Below are positions 1 to 11,870 of a stretch of 64,000 nt of DNA, in pieces. The first letter of the stretch is position 1. Every line of letters begins with the position of its first letter. A program made the translations under genes and the position numbers. Where the stretch lies: assembly GCF_037042795.1 (NCBI RefSeq), contig NC_089671.1, forward strand, positions 4,744,501 to 4,808,500, read 5' to 3'. Under the pieces are notes generated by a model. That model was not told the origin of the DNA. It worked only from the letters and a program-made list of their open reading frames with translations, and did not search any database. The stretch is from Molothrus aeneus (Eukaryota; Chordata; Aves; Passeriformes; Icteridae).

Positions 1-2751
1 GCTGCAGAAGTCTGAAACACCGAGCAGGTCTGAGCAGATCTGTTCAAACTTGCAAATGTACCCCTAGAAAGCTGCAGCTGCTGCTGCCAGCCAAACCAAA
101 CCTGCCTATGGGACAAACACTTTCTGCAGTGAGACTCTGCCAGAGCCAGAGCAACCCAAGGCAGCATAAAGTGCTTCTTTCTCCCTTACTCTGAGCATCT
201 CCTGGCCTGCAGTGGTGATGCCTCAGGGATGATTGTTGGCTCAGTCCTTTCACTCTGATCCACAGAGTGAATTGTCCTGTGCTGACCAAGAAAGATTCTC
301 TCATCTCCCAAAGAGGAGAGCAGATGAGCTGCCAGAGAAGGGGCAGTGGATGCTGACCTGAAGGCATCTCCACTGCCTCTGTCACCTACAGGACAAGTTG
401 CCCCTCTGCTGAAGTCCCAGGCTCAAGGGCCCCTGAGAAATGACCTACAAATATATAACAGGTAGTGTAGCAACCCCTGCTTTAGTCCATATCATGAAAA
501 ATGAGAGACCAATGCAAGTTCTGTCTAAATAGAAACTTCTTTTTTCTGTCCCTAAAACGAGTCTCTCAGGATTACATACAAATGCCAGAAGGCTGTTGCA
601 AGGGAAACCGAGAACACTGAGTTTGTTGGCCAGTTTTGCCTTGTGGAAAACTACATTGTGTTGAAGTTCTTCAGTTTGGTACTGCTCTACTGCACAAACT
701 GGGAGCTGTGCTTAAAAGAAAAGTGGTTATTTTAAACTAATTGAGACTTTAGTTGTGTTTCATGTGCTGTGTCCACTTAGCTCCACTGTCTGTGTGTCCT
801 TTGTGCTTTGATATATGGCAATGATACAGAATTACTGCATTGTGGGATGGGAAGTGGCTCAGGGGAGGAGGATATAAACCAGATGTGCATTCAGTGTACT
901 TCCTGTAACCTGTCTGGAGATGATACAAATGCAATCAGTTTTTGAGACAAAGAAAGAGAAATTAGCTCCAAGAGCAGGGAGGAAAAACAGCAGACTAGAG
1001 CAATTCAAAAAATAAGAAATCATTTCAAGCAAGCTACCAAAAAAGAAAAAAAAAGGAAAAGAAAAAAAAGGCAAGAAAGAGAACATTTCTTCTAAAAATT
1101 TGTATATATAAAAAAAGAAGCTAAGAACATTTCCCTTGTGTTTTTACTAAAACCACAAAGACAATTCTCTGCAGAAAACTCCAGTTTGTTTCATAGAACC
1201 TCTTGTTAAATTGTGTATAATTCATCTCAGAGGATAATTACATAAAGCTTTAAGCCTTACTGTCATGTTCAGTTTTATCCTCACAGTGCAAGTATTTCAA
1301 ACCAGTAGCAGAATGGCAGAACTCCTCATGGCAAGCTGACTTTGTAGGTTCCACCTAAAACTAAAACCTTGTTTCAGCATAGCTTTTTTCCTCCAAGAAG
1401 GGATTTTAATGGGCAGACCCTCATTTGTTGTAAGCTGGACAGATCACTGACTCCATGGACATCACCACATGGCACCCTGCACTGTGGCAGGGAAAAACTG
1501 TGACACACCAGGGTAACAATTCACACCCAAATCCTGCTACTCTTTGGAATGGGCAGATTTTGTGGGATACGAGTCCCAGACTCTCCCCAGTACAATTGAA
1601 ACAGTGGCACAGGATGAAGCTTGTGGAGTTTAGGGTGTTTTTGCACCAGACAACTTGATTCAGAAGGTGCAACCAGCACTAATTACCACCAGCTTTGTGA
1701 TAAAACTGAAACGAGGATGGGGAAATGCAAAACACTGATCTGGAAGATTTCTCTCTTTCCAGAATAATCCTATATTTTTTCTTGTTCTGTTACTAGGTTT
1801 TATGCTTCCCTTTTCCAGCATGTTCTGGTGTCAAGTCTTGTGCAAATGTGCCACACACAGGGGCTTTTTCCATCACGGTAAAGAAAAGCCACAGATGCTA
1901 CAAAGGCTCCCATTGCTGTGGGTTTGAACCTGCCCAGCCCCAGCAGTGGATACAAGAATTTCTCTCTTGTGGCAGAGTTTGGCAGTGGGAATTTCCCCTT
2001 TCTTCTCCTACCTTGGCTGCTGGTGTGGCAGGTCCCAGCAGTGGCCTCCCTGTTCCCCCACAGCCGGGTGGGGCAGGGTGGGCTGGGAAGGGGAGCTCAG
2101 GAATTCTGGTTTGGCTCCTCTCACATGGCTCGGCAGCCAGGAGGGGAACGAGCACAATGCCAACATGGATTGCTGCTTTTGGAAAGGAGGGAACCCAGGA
2201 GCCACAACCAAAGCACTGCTTTGCTCTTGGGACTACTCAACTGTGTGCTGCCCCTGAGCCCAACAGAACTAGGAGAGTATTTCACTGAACTGGGAAATGG
2301 ACTTTGGGATGTGTGTCAGAAATGAAATGCTCATTGTCTGGATAATTTGGAAAAATACCTTGTTTTTCTTTGGTTGACTGGTCTCTGGAAAAGTTTAGGA
2401 TGGCATGCACATTGTGGTAAAAGGAAAATAAAAAAGAGAACAACAAGAAATTTGAATTAATTTGACATGCTGGGAGTAGTGCTGGTGGGGGATAGTAGAC
2501 ATTACAAATGGAAAAAAGAAGGCAACACAGATAACTGTGTTTACTGCTAAAGAGATTCCTGGGACAAAAAGTGCTTGCAAACCTCAGTGCCCAGTGGCTA
2601 CTGAGAAATGGGAAGGTGCTTATGAGAAAAGAGAAGAGAAGTTGCCAAGAAATGTGAGAAGTTCACAGCCTTGCCTGGGTAGTTTCATTTTTGTGGGTTG
2701 GATGCTGCTGGTGTAATCAGGCCATCATTAAATGGCCTTTTGGGCTGCTAC
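1..2751. other. Non-coding desert, no gene recognised
   Basis: Mostly AT-rich unique sequence. An A/G-rich patch lies at 1020-1080. A GC-richer block at about 1850-2330 is open in several frames on both strands, but no product is recognisable and no start or splice context stands out. Confidence 0.6.
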
Positions 2752-3159
2752 TGTTATGCCTTGTGAAGGCTGACCTAGAACAGAGACTAGATGGAGCTAA
2801 AGAATAAAGTAGGGATTTATTAAGAGGCCTCAATGGATCCACCTTGGGCAAATGGATGACCAGTGATGGGATCTCACACTTTTATCATTTCTGCTCCATT
2901 TGCATATTGGAGCTAATTGTCCATTTACAGCTCTAGCCCGTGAAGTTCCATCCTTCTTGTTTTTCTCTCTTCAGTCCATGTTGTTTGTGCTCTTGGGTCT
3001 GAGATCTGGATCGGTTGTCCTTGGTCCCCAGCTAGAGAAAGAATTGTTTTGTCTCCCTACTCTGTGAAGAGAGCTCACCATCCCCTAATATGAAGCCTAG
3101 ACTTACACACTAAAGCAGCACAGAATCTGAAAAATATAAAAGGTTAACCTGAGGCATCA
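2752..3159 (+). mobile_element. Solo LTR-like element of songbird type
   Basis: Starts TGTTATGCC and ends GGCATCA, roughly inverted TG...CA ends. It contains AATAAAGTAGGGATTTATTA (a poly(A)-signal region), CACCTTGGGCA, CTCACACTTTTATCATT, TTTGCATATTGG, TAATTGTCCATTTACAGCT and TCTCTCTTCAGTCC, in the order I recall for passerine LTR retrotransposons. No flanking gag/pol remnants or clear target-site duplication are visible, so this is a solo LTR or fragment. It is the main hint that the source is a songbird. Confidence 0.6.
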
Positions 3160-6100
3160 ACTGGAGAACCATTCTCTGTTCTCCCAGACACCCATCTGTG
3201 CACATTGATACCACAGCACAAGCATTCATGTGCCTCTACTACCCCAAGAAACTGACTTTTAAAAATAATATTCAAGTAATAGAGTTGAACTCAGCTGGAT
3301 CCAGTGGTCCAACACATTGCACAGCCAGGCAGACACTGGTGCCAGACAGGAGTGGGTGAAAGAAGTGACTTGGTGCAGGGGAAGGGGGAGAGGGCTGGAA
3401 CAGCCCCTTTCAGCAGCAGCCGGATTTATGCCAGGTTAAAGTGACCGTGCAACCACGACCTCTTTGAGTAGCCCCCTTAATTTCATTTTGGGCACGTGAA
3501 GAATCAGCTTTTACTCCTACTGAGTTAAGAGCAGCACAAACAGGCTTTTATCATCCACTCCTCTCACATTTGCTGAACTTGTGATGTGCTCTGCCAGAAT
3601 TTCTGGGACGATCTGTGGCAATTATAGGGAAACCCACCTAGGGACAATATCATTCCAGTGTAAGAAGGCTGGTATGTGTGCAGCTACTTTAGCAGCTCTG
3701 TCTGCTGTGAAAGCAAATGAACTCAAGAGCAGACAAGAACTGATATGTGAAGTCAGAGTATAAATCTGACTGCATAAATTAAAAGGACGGGAATGCAATG
3801 GATTTTGAATAGGTTCTTTCACATGACAGTGTTCTCCTGGAATCAGAGAGCAGACACTGTAGGAAAAAAAAGCTTTACAGTGCTCTGAAATAAATATTAG
3901 TGTTTCTCTTAGCACAGAGGAGTTAAATGAAGTGGCAAATCAAAACATGCATGTGTATGCATATACATTAGTTACAGATAGAAAATGGGGACTGCAGGGG
4001 AAAGGGGCTGATGTGGAACATTGACTGACACAGAATATGGACAAAATATTGTCTGATACAGAATATGCACAAAATATTGACTGTGTGTTGCAAGTTTTGT
4101 ACTCTCCCTAAGGTATCTTCTCTCTGGGTTGCAGCTGGAAGATACAGGAAGGTCTGAGCCTCCACCATGGAATTTCATCTTCACTTAGCAATTCCCTGCA
4201 CAGAGCTATGGAAAGAGTCACAAAATTGTGGGCCAGTGCTACCCTGAAGCAGCTGAAAGCCTGCAGTTCAAGGCCCAAGGGAAGAATTGAGCTCTTCAGC
4301 CAATATGGTTGCAGAAAGTATAGAAGCAGAAGAAATCAGGGTATGTTGAGATCCAAGGTCTCTTACAGGGTGCCCAAGAGCAGCATCATTATTATTTTAT
4401 TATTTTAAGTCAACACCAATTCCAGCGCTGGTGATAGTAATTCCATGTCTGGTCCACAAGTGATTTATGGCTATTTATAAAACTCCTCTCTGTATACAAC
4501 CATGAAAGTAATCATGTCCCAGATAGTTTACAGTAAGCATTATTTTTTGCCATTTTCTTAAATATTTTATTAGAATTTGTATAGTTCATCTGCAAGTTAA
4601 ATGAAATTATTTAGTTCTTCTAACAATCTTTTATAAGTCCTGGGTTTAATCTTGTAGGTGTTAGTTTGATATTGAGCAACTGAATACTTCAGGCTTCAGT
4701 TGTCTTACATTAGTATAATTTCAGTGGTAACTTCTTGGGTTTGTTTTTTCACATTTACTAATTCCAATGCATTCATGAAAATTCTGAGCTGTTTTTCTTT
4801 CAAAAATTGCATAGACAAAAACCACTGAAAAAATGAGAAAAATGTGGTTTTCTTGTTAAAACTGAATTAATGAAGCAAGGTTTTCACTGAAGTGGTACTT
4901 CTAATTCCCTATAAGCTCAATGTTTATTATTACACTGCAAAAAAAGGACATTTCTGGTACTAACAGGGCTTGATTACAGCTGTTTTTTGCCCAAGAAATT
5001 ACAAGTGAAGCATTACAATGTCCTCTGGAAAGCTGTCCTCTCCCAGCTGGCCAGTTCTTCTTCTTACTTGCCTGATCCAGAGCCTGCTGAGGTTGATTTC
5101 CAGTCCTTTGACTCAGACCTACTATCCATGTCTCCTGATCTTCTGTGATACTGGAAATCATTCACCCTCTAACTCTTATGAAATTTCAGCTGCCCTTGGC
5201 TGCTCCAATGGTTGCTTTGTCAGGATGCTTATTTACCCTTCACCAAAACACCACAAGTTGTTTAAAACTGAAAACATTACAGTGAGGAGTTTCATGCAAA
5301 ACATTCAGACATTATAAGTGAAAAGAATGATTGAAAAGAAAAAACCAAAACTCTGCTACAGTTTGTGTGTTTCTGCCACCAGAAAAGGCTTCAGGTCAGT
5401 CATTCAAAACCAAATATGCAGTTTCCCTAATTACTCTCCCTGATCAGACCACCAAAGCACTTAGTATGTCTCTTTTGCTCACCAAACATTTTATAATTTT
5501 CCATAAGAAATAGCCAGGCCAGATGCTAATAACCACTCTGAGAGGATGGGAGTACATCATGTCTCCAGACACCATGAAAATAAAATAAATCATCAGAGGA
5601 ACAAAATTGTATATGGCTTGTTTTTTTTTAATTATAAAGAAATGATGAATAGAAGCATGCACCAAAGTAAAGAGAAAAAAAGCCATTCTTGCCCAGACGT
5701 TGGAGTGCTGCTATTGTCAGAAAAAAATCACCAGTCTTTGGCAGGGCAGCCAAGAGGTTTAAGAGCACCAGCCATGGTCTTTAGAAACCCCTTCCCTTTC
5801 AGATCAGAATGTCAACATTAGGGACAGTGTCTATACCAAGAAATAACAGGCACAAATTTAACAATGAGGGCAGTTCATCACTGTGGTATCTTATCTAGGA
5901 TTGAACAAGATTCCTGTTGCTTTCAGTCTTTAAATCAAGACTTGGTGCATGTCTGGGTGTTGCACTGAGATGTAAAGCAGAGACAGGAGCCCCCTTTGGA
6001 AATCACTGAGCTCACAGAGCTACAGGAGTCCAGCAGGAAAAGGCAGAGTAGTGCTGGTCAGGCAAATGATCCCGTGCTGAGTATAGCTGGACTGATCTCT

Positions 6101-6845
6101 GTCCTCCCCAGCTATTTAAAATTACCCTGTGTAGCTTTACTCTTCCCTGTGTAGATACTCAGGTGTGTATATCTACACCTCAGTGTAGATACAGCATGGT
6201 TAACTTTCTGTGCAAAGTATTAAAGCTCATACAGAATTTATGGAGAGATCCCTGGATGATACTCAAGTCCTGCCAGACAGCCCCTCTTGAAAGCGTGTGC
6301 AGGTAAAATAAACCCATTTTCAGAGATAAGCCCTTTAAGAGATCACTCAGCATTATGGATAAAAAATTTCTTCCTCTGGGATTGGCTGGCTCTGGCCCTC
6401 TCTGACCCCCTGTTCTTGTCTCTGAGGTTCAGGCTACATGGGGAGTCAAAGACTGGGACCTGCTGGTTTGCAATGCTGTCAACATTCACCCAGAAGCAGC
6501 TTAGAAACCAGTGAGCTGCACTAACACTGGTGTTTGGTGCTTTATTGCACTGCCAGGCAAACCCAGAGCATCCACCAGTGCCTGAGAAGATTCTTTCTGC
6601 CTGTGTTCCCATCCCATGCCTCAGAACAAACTCCTGTACCAATATCTGTTTCTAATATTAAACTCTGGATATTCCCTCCAGCATTCTCCTAATCTTGTCC
6701 TTGGCTCCCCTTATAGACCTGCCTGGCAAACATTTCTGCCTCTGCTGTGAGGGGCTGAGCCCAAAATTGTGCCTTGCTGGCACAGCAGCCATGACTGAGT
6801 GGCAACATTTCAATCCCACTTTGTGCCTGGCCACCAGAAATCCAG

Positions 6846-6846
<1 letters not shown>
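3160..6846. other. Non-coding desert, no gene recognised
   Basis: Unique AT-rich DNA with one CACGTG (3493-3498) and a short ATT-rich run near 4385-4406. I see nothing else to annotate. Confidence 0.6.

Positions 6847-6877
<31 letters not shown>
6847..6877 (+). repeat. (CA)15 microsatellite
   Basis: 31 uninterrupted bases of alternating C and A. It creates false Cys-Val and Thr-His frames. Confidence 0.97.
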
Positions 6878-6879
<2 letters not shown>

Positions 6880-7220
6880 AAAGGCTGCCCGTGCATTACC
6901 ACAGTGTCTTCTATAAGAAAACATGGATTTCTGCCACCAGACAGACACAGAAACTAGTAAGCTATTCCCTGCATTCTTCTATCCCCCTGGGCACCCTGTG
7001 TAAGGGAAGCCATTGATGCTTGCCATCAGATAGACACACAGACTAGTAATAAAATACCCATGATTCACTGCACTTTTATTCCTTAGGGTGCCTCTGAAGA
7101 GGGAGCTACTGATTTCTTACTTATGTTTAAATGATTTGTGAAGGGGGAAAAAAAATCTATTTTATAGCTTGTGCCTTTAGCCATAGGGGAAACTGTTTTC
7201 TGTGAGTTCTGGTTTGTTTG

Positions 7221-7236
7221 TTTTTTTTTTTTTTTT
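7221..7236 (+). repeat. T16 homopolymer
   Basis: Sixteen T, preceded by GTTTGTTTG. Confidence 0.9.
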
Positions 7237-10225
7237 AGATGGCCTTTCTCTAGTTACTTATCTTTACTCTGGTTGTTTTATAGGAAGCTGAAGTTTTCCC
7301 TAATCTGTTTTCCCTAATCTTGTAATTTTAATCAGTTAAAAGTGATCTATTAGGTGAAACATCAAACTGTGCCAGTTTCTGGATTTACTCATTTCAATGT
7401 GAGATTTTCCAGCTTGAAGAACATGACTTTTAATGCCTCAGCATTCCTAACCTTGTAGCTCCTCTCTAGAAGAAGCAATTATATCCCTAAAGACTGTGTA
7501 AAAGGCAAAAAAGGTGAAGAGAAGTGGACATGCCAAGGAGTTTTCCCAAAGCCGCACAGAAAATCAGGGAGAACCCAGAGTTCTCTGTATTTGGGGTCAC
7601 TGGATGTGCTGCCTCTGAGCCCCTGCCCAGCACCTGGAGAGAGCAGCCCCTGCACATGTGCATTGTCAGGGGAAGAGCAGCCAGGACCTCCCAGCCCTAG
7701 GGAAGGTCACAGGGCTCCTTCTTGCTCTTTGGGATGGGTTTGGGCACCATGGAGCACAGCACAACAACTGAAATAAAGACACAGGTCCCCACATTCAGCA
7801 AGCAAAGGGAATCCTTATCCCCAGGACAGGCTGGAGCCACATAATTTCCTAACACTGCAGAAAGCAGAACCTCCCTTGGAAGTCACAGGCAGGATCCTTG
7901 ACACAGGGTGGATTTTGGGGAGGGGTGTGAACATGGCCTTTCCTCACCATTTCCTTTCCCTGTTGGTCACACTGAGCCTCCCTCCACTTTCTGCCTTGGA
8001 AGCCCAGCAGGAATGCTGCCTCAGGTCAGGGAGAAGGCAAGCACAGCATTTTCTGCAGGGCAGGATCCACAGCTCCAAACCACCTAATAACAGGTCTCAG
8101 TTCCTCCTGACTTGGTAGTGTCTGCCTTGGGGAGGCCAAGGCTTGGAAGAGAAGGCATTGGCCAGGACAAAAGTGCATTGGGAAAGCTCTGTGGAGGCAC
8201 TCCTGTAAATCCTGCCCACACTGCCCTGGATCCCTCCAGTGCTTTCAGGAGGACTGGGTCTGAGAATCTCTTTTCAAAAGCAAAGAATCAATAAGGGTAT
8301 TTAAAAAAAATTAAATAACTGCTTGGCCTGGAACTTGTTGCTGCTCAAGGACTTCCCACACTGTGCTAAGTGAGAAGTTTCTCTTTTGGAGTCCAATTCA
8401 CACCCAAGCTCAGCCTCAGCCACATCTGTTTGTCCAGGGATGCTCCAATGTGTGGCTGGTGAGCTCCAAAAGTTGGTTGGGCCAAACAAGCAGAATTTAT
8501 GGCTGAGCTGGCTGGGAGATATGCTGATCCTGTGTATTTCTTAGGGAAAGGTTGTTAAGAGAGTCCTTAAGGACCCCAAGCTGGTAAATAAAGCTCTTTG
8601 CAAAGGGAAGTCCTTCTGAACATGAGCAGCTTGCAGTCCAGCAAGGGGAATGTCTCCACTTGGACCTGCACATGTGGAACTCATGTTCCCTTTCCTAATA
8701 TCCACTGATGCCACTGCCTCTGCAAAGTGCAGCCCTAAAATCAGCATCCACAACCTAACAGGTGAGGAAGGAGCTTATGGGAACTCAAGGGTTGTTCGTG
8801 CATTTTCTCCTCACCTGCACAGGCAACAAACATCCAGACTCCAGTTCTGCTAGTCTGTCTTAAATCCCCTTATTTGGCTGAAGTAATCCAGAGACTAACT
8901 TATAAACCACCTGTGTTGTCCTAACCTTTTCCTTTTGTCTAGAAAGCAAGATTTTGTGTTTATTCCTTTGTCTCAGGAGGATGAATCTCCATCTGAGTTA
9001 TTTGCACACAGAAAGATCTCAAAGGTCCTGCTTTAGGACTCAGACATACAAGCAGACACAATAACTTGCCTATTAGGTTTCCTGGTGAAGGTGAAGATAC
9101 AAACTTGTGGAAGAAGACATTCACTGGATGAAATAGAAAATATCTAATATTCACAGAAATAGTTCTTCCATAACAAAATATTGCTTGCCCTTGAGCATTA
9201 CTGCCAACAGTTCACTATCATTTAGTGGCAACTGCCTTGTCTGCAGGAGATGTAATCCATTTGTCCTTATGGAAACTGGACATTACAATAGGCAAACTTC
9301 TGGAGATGACCTGCAAATTATTAACTCAAGGTAAAGATCTAGAATCATCCAAGAGACACAGAGACTGCCTGAAGCAAAGGTAAAGAAGGAGCTGCTCTGG
9401 AAGGAGCAGCTAAACACCTCATTAACTGAGCTTCATGCCGTTCAGTCTGAGTGACTGAATATTTCCAACACAATTGAAACTGTGGTTCTGTGAATTAATG
9501 TTATTTTTAATAAAAGGAGGCGTTAAGTTGCCTTCTTTGGTGAGCAGTGAGGAATGTTTCTAACTTCCCTACCAGACATGGCTGTGTTTGGGTGATATTT
9601 GTCAGGCACTTGGAGAAGAAATGTGCTATATAAAATTAAAGATTATGCCAAACCTCAGTGTTGGATTAATATGTCTGTGTGAATTTAGAGGATGAAAAGT
9701 CACCTTCCATTTGATGGCAACGTGTCAAATTCCACGTTAGTGTAAACTGATGCAGACAGTTATAAAGAAGCTATTCCAGTTGTACTGACAAAGAATCTGA
9801 CCTTGGTCCCTTTGCTTGAAATGAAGAAATCAGAATTCTGGCAGGTCCTGCCAGTAGTTTGTATGAAAACTGATGTCTAGAAATGGCTTTGCCTTTTGGG
9901 CCTTTTTAAAATGCATAGTGATGATCTATGGCTATATTAGAAGCAAATGCCAGTAAAGAAGTTTTAAATCAGTTTTAAAAAGATGCTTTATAAATGACAG
10001 AATTTTGAGAGAGTTGTTTTTTCAGACATTTTGTGGATTCACCTGAAATTGCAGATCAAGAGTAAGTTTCTGTTCAAAACTAAGGAATGAATTTTGTGTC
10101 CTCCCAAACTCTGTATGTGCCTGCAATGTGGTAAATGGTACTTTGTGAAAACTCTGTGCTGGTGCATGAAATTGGGGTGCTGCAGCCCCATCCAACAGCA
10201 CTGACTCCTTTGACTCAAAGCACTG

Positions 10226-10243
10226 CAGCAGCAGCAGCAGCAG
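10226..10243 (+). repeat. (CAG)6 trinucleotide repeat
   Basis: Six perfect CAG units followed by CAA. Nothing indicates that it is coding. A similar (CAG)5 lies near 40691-40705. Confidence 0.9.
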
Positions 10244-11779
10244 CAATATCCCAGCCAGATCCCCACTGCTCCAGAGGACACAGCCACAGACTACAGCAAA
10301 CAGATCTGCAGGACCACTTTCAAAGCAGTTTCAGTGTCTCACTGGGAGATTTTTGCTGGCTAAATTTGCAAAATTCAGAGCATACATTAAGTCTGTGACT
10401 CCAGTTAATGAGTCCTTTGTTTTATTACCTGAATTGGTAAGGAGGGTGATTTTCTAATACATCTTTCCCAGCAGAGTAAAATACCCACCAGTGAAAACAG
10501 CCATAGGCAATCCATTATTTTTATATTACCCATGTAAGCTGCTCCTTACAAATAATGAACACTCCTAACTAAACACTGCTCAGAAGAATAAATGACTAAC
10601 CAGATTTTATCAGTACACAAGCTAAATTCAATGATTTATGAAGAAATCTTGGTCCCGTCTAATGGAATTTTCCCAAAATAAATTCATGTAAACAACTTGC
10701 CACAAAGAGGCAGTCAGTGCTGGTTGGTATGTGTAAACAGCTTTAACAGTTGAGAATATAATCTCCTTGACTGCTGGGCAGTCTGGGGAGATTCATGCAG
10801 AGTCTCCGTTCAGAAAACCACCTTTGGCTCTGCTCCTCCTGACATCATAATGCCACCCATTTCATTAGCTTTTAGTAGATGTTAATATCATCACAGATGG
10901 TTAGAATCATTTTGCTTTTCAAAGCCAACACATGAGTTTTTACAGTGCTCACCAGAATGCCAGGATGAGAGTCACAGGTAGAACGAGTGGGAGGAGGTAA
11001 AAGAGCCTGAAATGAGCAAAATCCAACTTCTGAATAAATGTATCACACTGTATTCAGTTCCAGCAGTGGAGTTTCCAACACCTTTTTACACATCTGACAG
11101 TACAGTGGGGTTGTATTAACATGCTACAGTCATTCTTAACATGTTTCCAGGGTAACTCTTATTTACGTGGTCTGTAACTGCAAAGTGAAGTCAAATATCT
11201 AATAAATTATCTCTCAGATGTTAATTAGGCCTGTTAGGAGGTGCCACTGAGAGCAAAGTGTGTAAACTGATCTGTGTGAGTGGCTCTAGCCCATTTGGGC
11301 TGATTCCCAAACAACCTAGACTAGAGTTCTAAAGCAAACCAAGCCCTTTTCAGTTTGCATCATTATCAGAAATATTTCCTTCTCTGCCTTAATTCATCCT
11401 CAAGAGCAACACAGCACAGTCAGCAGCAGTTCTAGGAGAATAAGGGCAAATGGGCAGGCTGGCTGAGCACCAAAACTGCAAAGACAGTTCGCTTTTTCTA
11501 ATGGCTATTCATAAATACAGCATATTAACAGTTTCATGGGCATGGGAGCTAAGGACAGCATGTTCTACTGCTCAGTGGAAGAAGAAATCCTGCACTGTAC
11601 ACACAGATTTTACAAGCACTAATAAGTACTTTTTTCAGATTTGCAGAACTTTCAAGGCTTTTCACAGTTAATATTTCTACATTAGCCTGATTTTCCAATC
11701 TGCCTGCTGCAGATGAAGACTGATGGTTTTTAAAAGGGGCTAGTGATTTTGCATGCCCGTTCTGGGGTGCCTGACTTGA

Positions 11780-11870
11780 GCCAGCCCTGAGAACAGCATG
11801 ATAGTTTGAGGATTTCCAAAAATCAGTTCCTTTGAGGTGTCTCAGCCTAACACCTCATCAGTGTCCCCTC
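11780..11870. mobile_element. Possible ancient repeat fragment
   Basis: CCAGCCCTGAGAACA...CCAAAAATCAGTTCCTTTGAGGTGTCTCAGCCTAACACC recalls the GTGCTCAGCACCTCTGAAAATCAGGCC..TTGAGGTGTCTCA segment of old sauropsid repeats. Weak on its own. Confidence 0.3.

Noticed and set aside
1898..2325. Overlapping frames up to 146 codons on both strands
   Set aside because: GC-richer non-coding block; mutually exclusive frames with no recognisable product.
6689..6948. Cys-Val-rich small frames
   Set aside because: Translation of the CA microsatellite.
10022..10398. Leu-, Cys- or Ala-run frames at the CAG repeat
   Set aside because: Artefact of six CAG units; no coding context.
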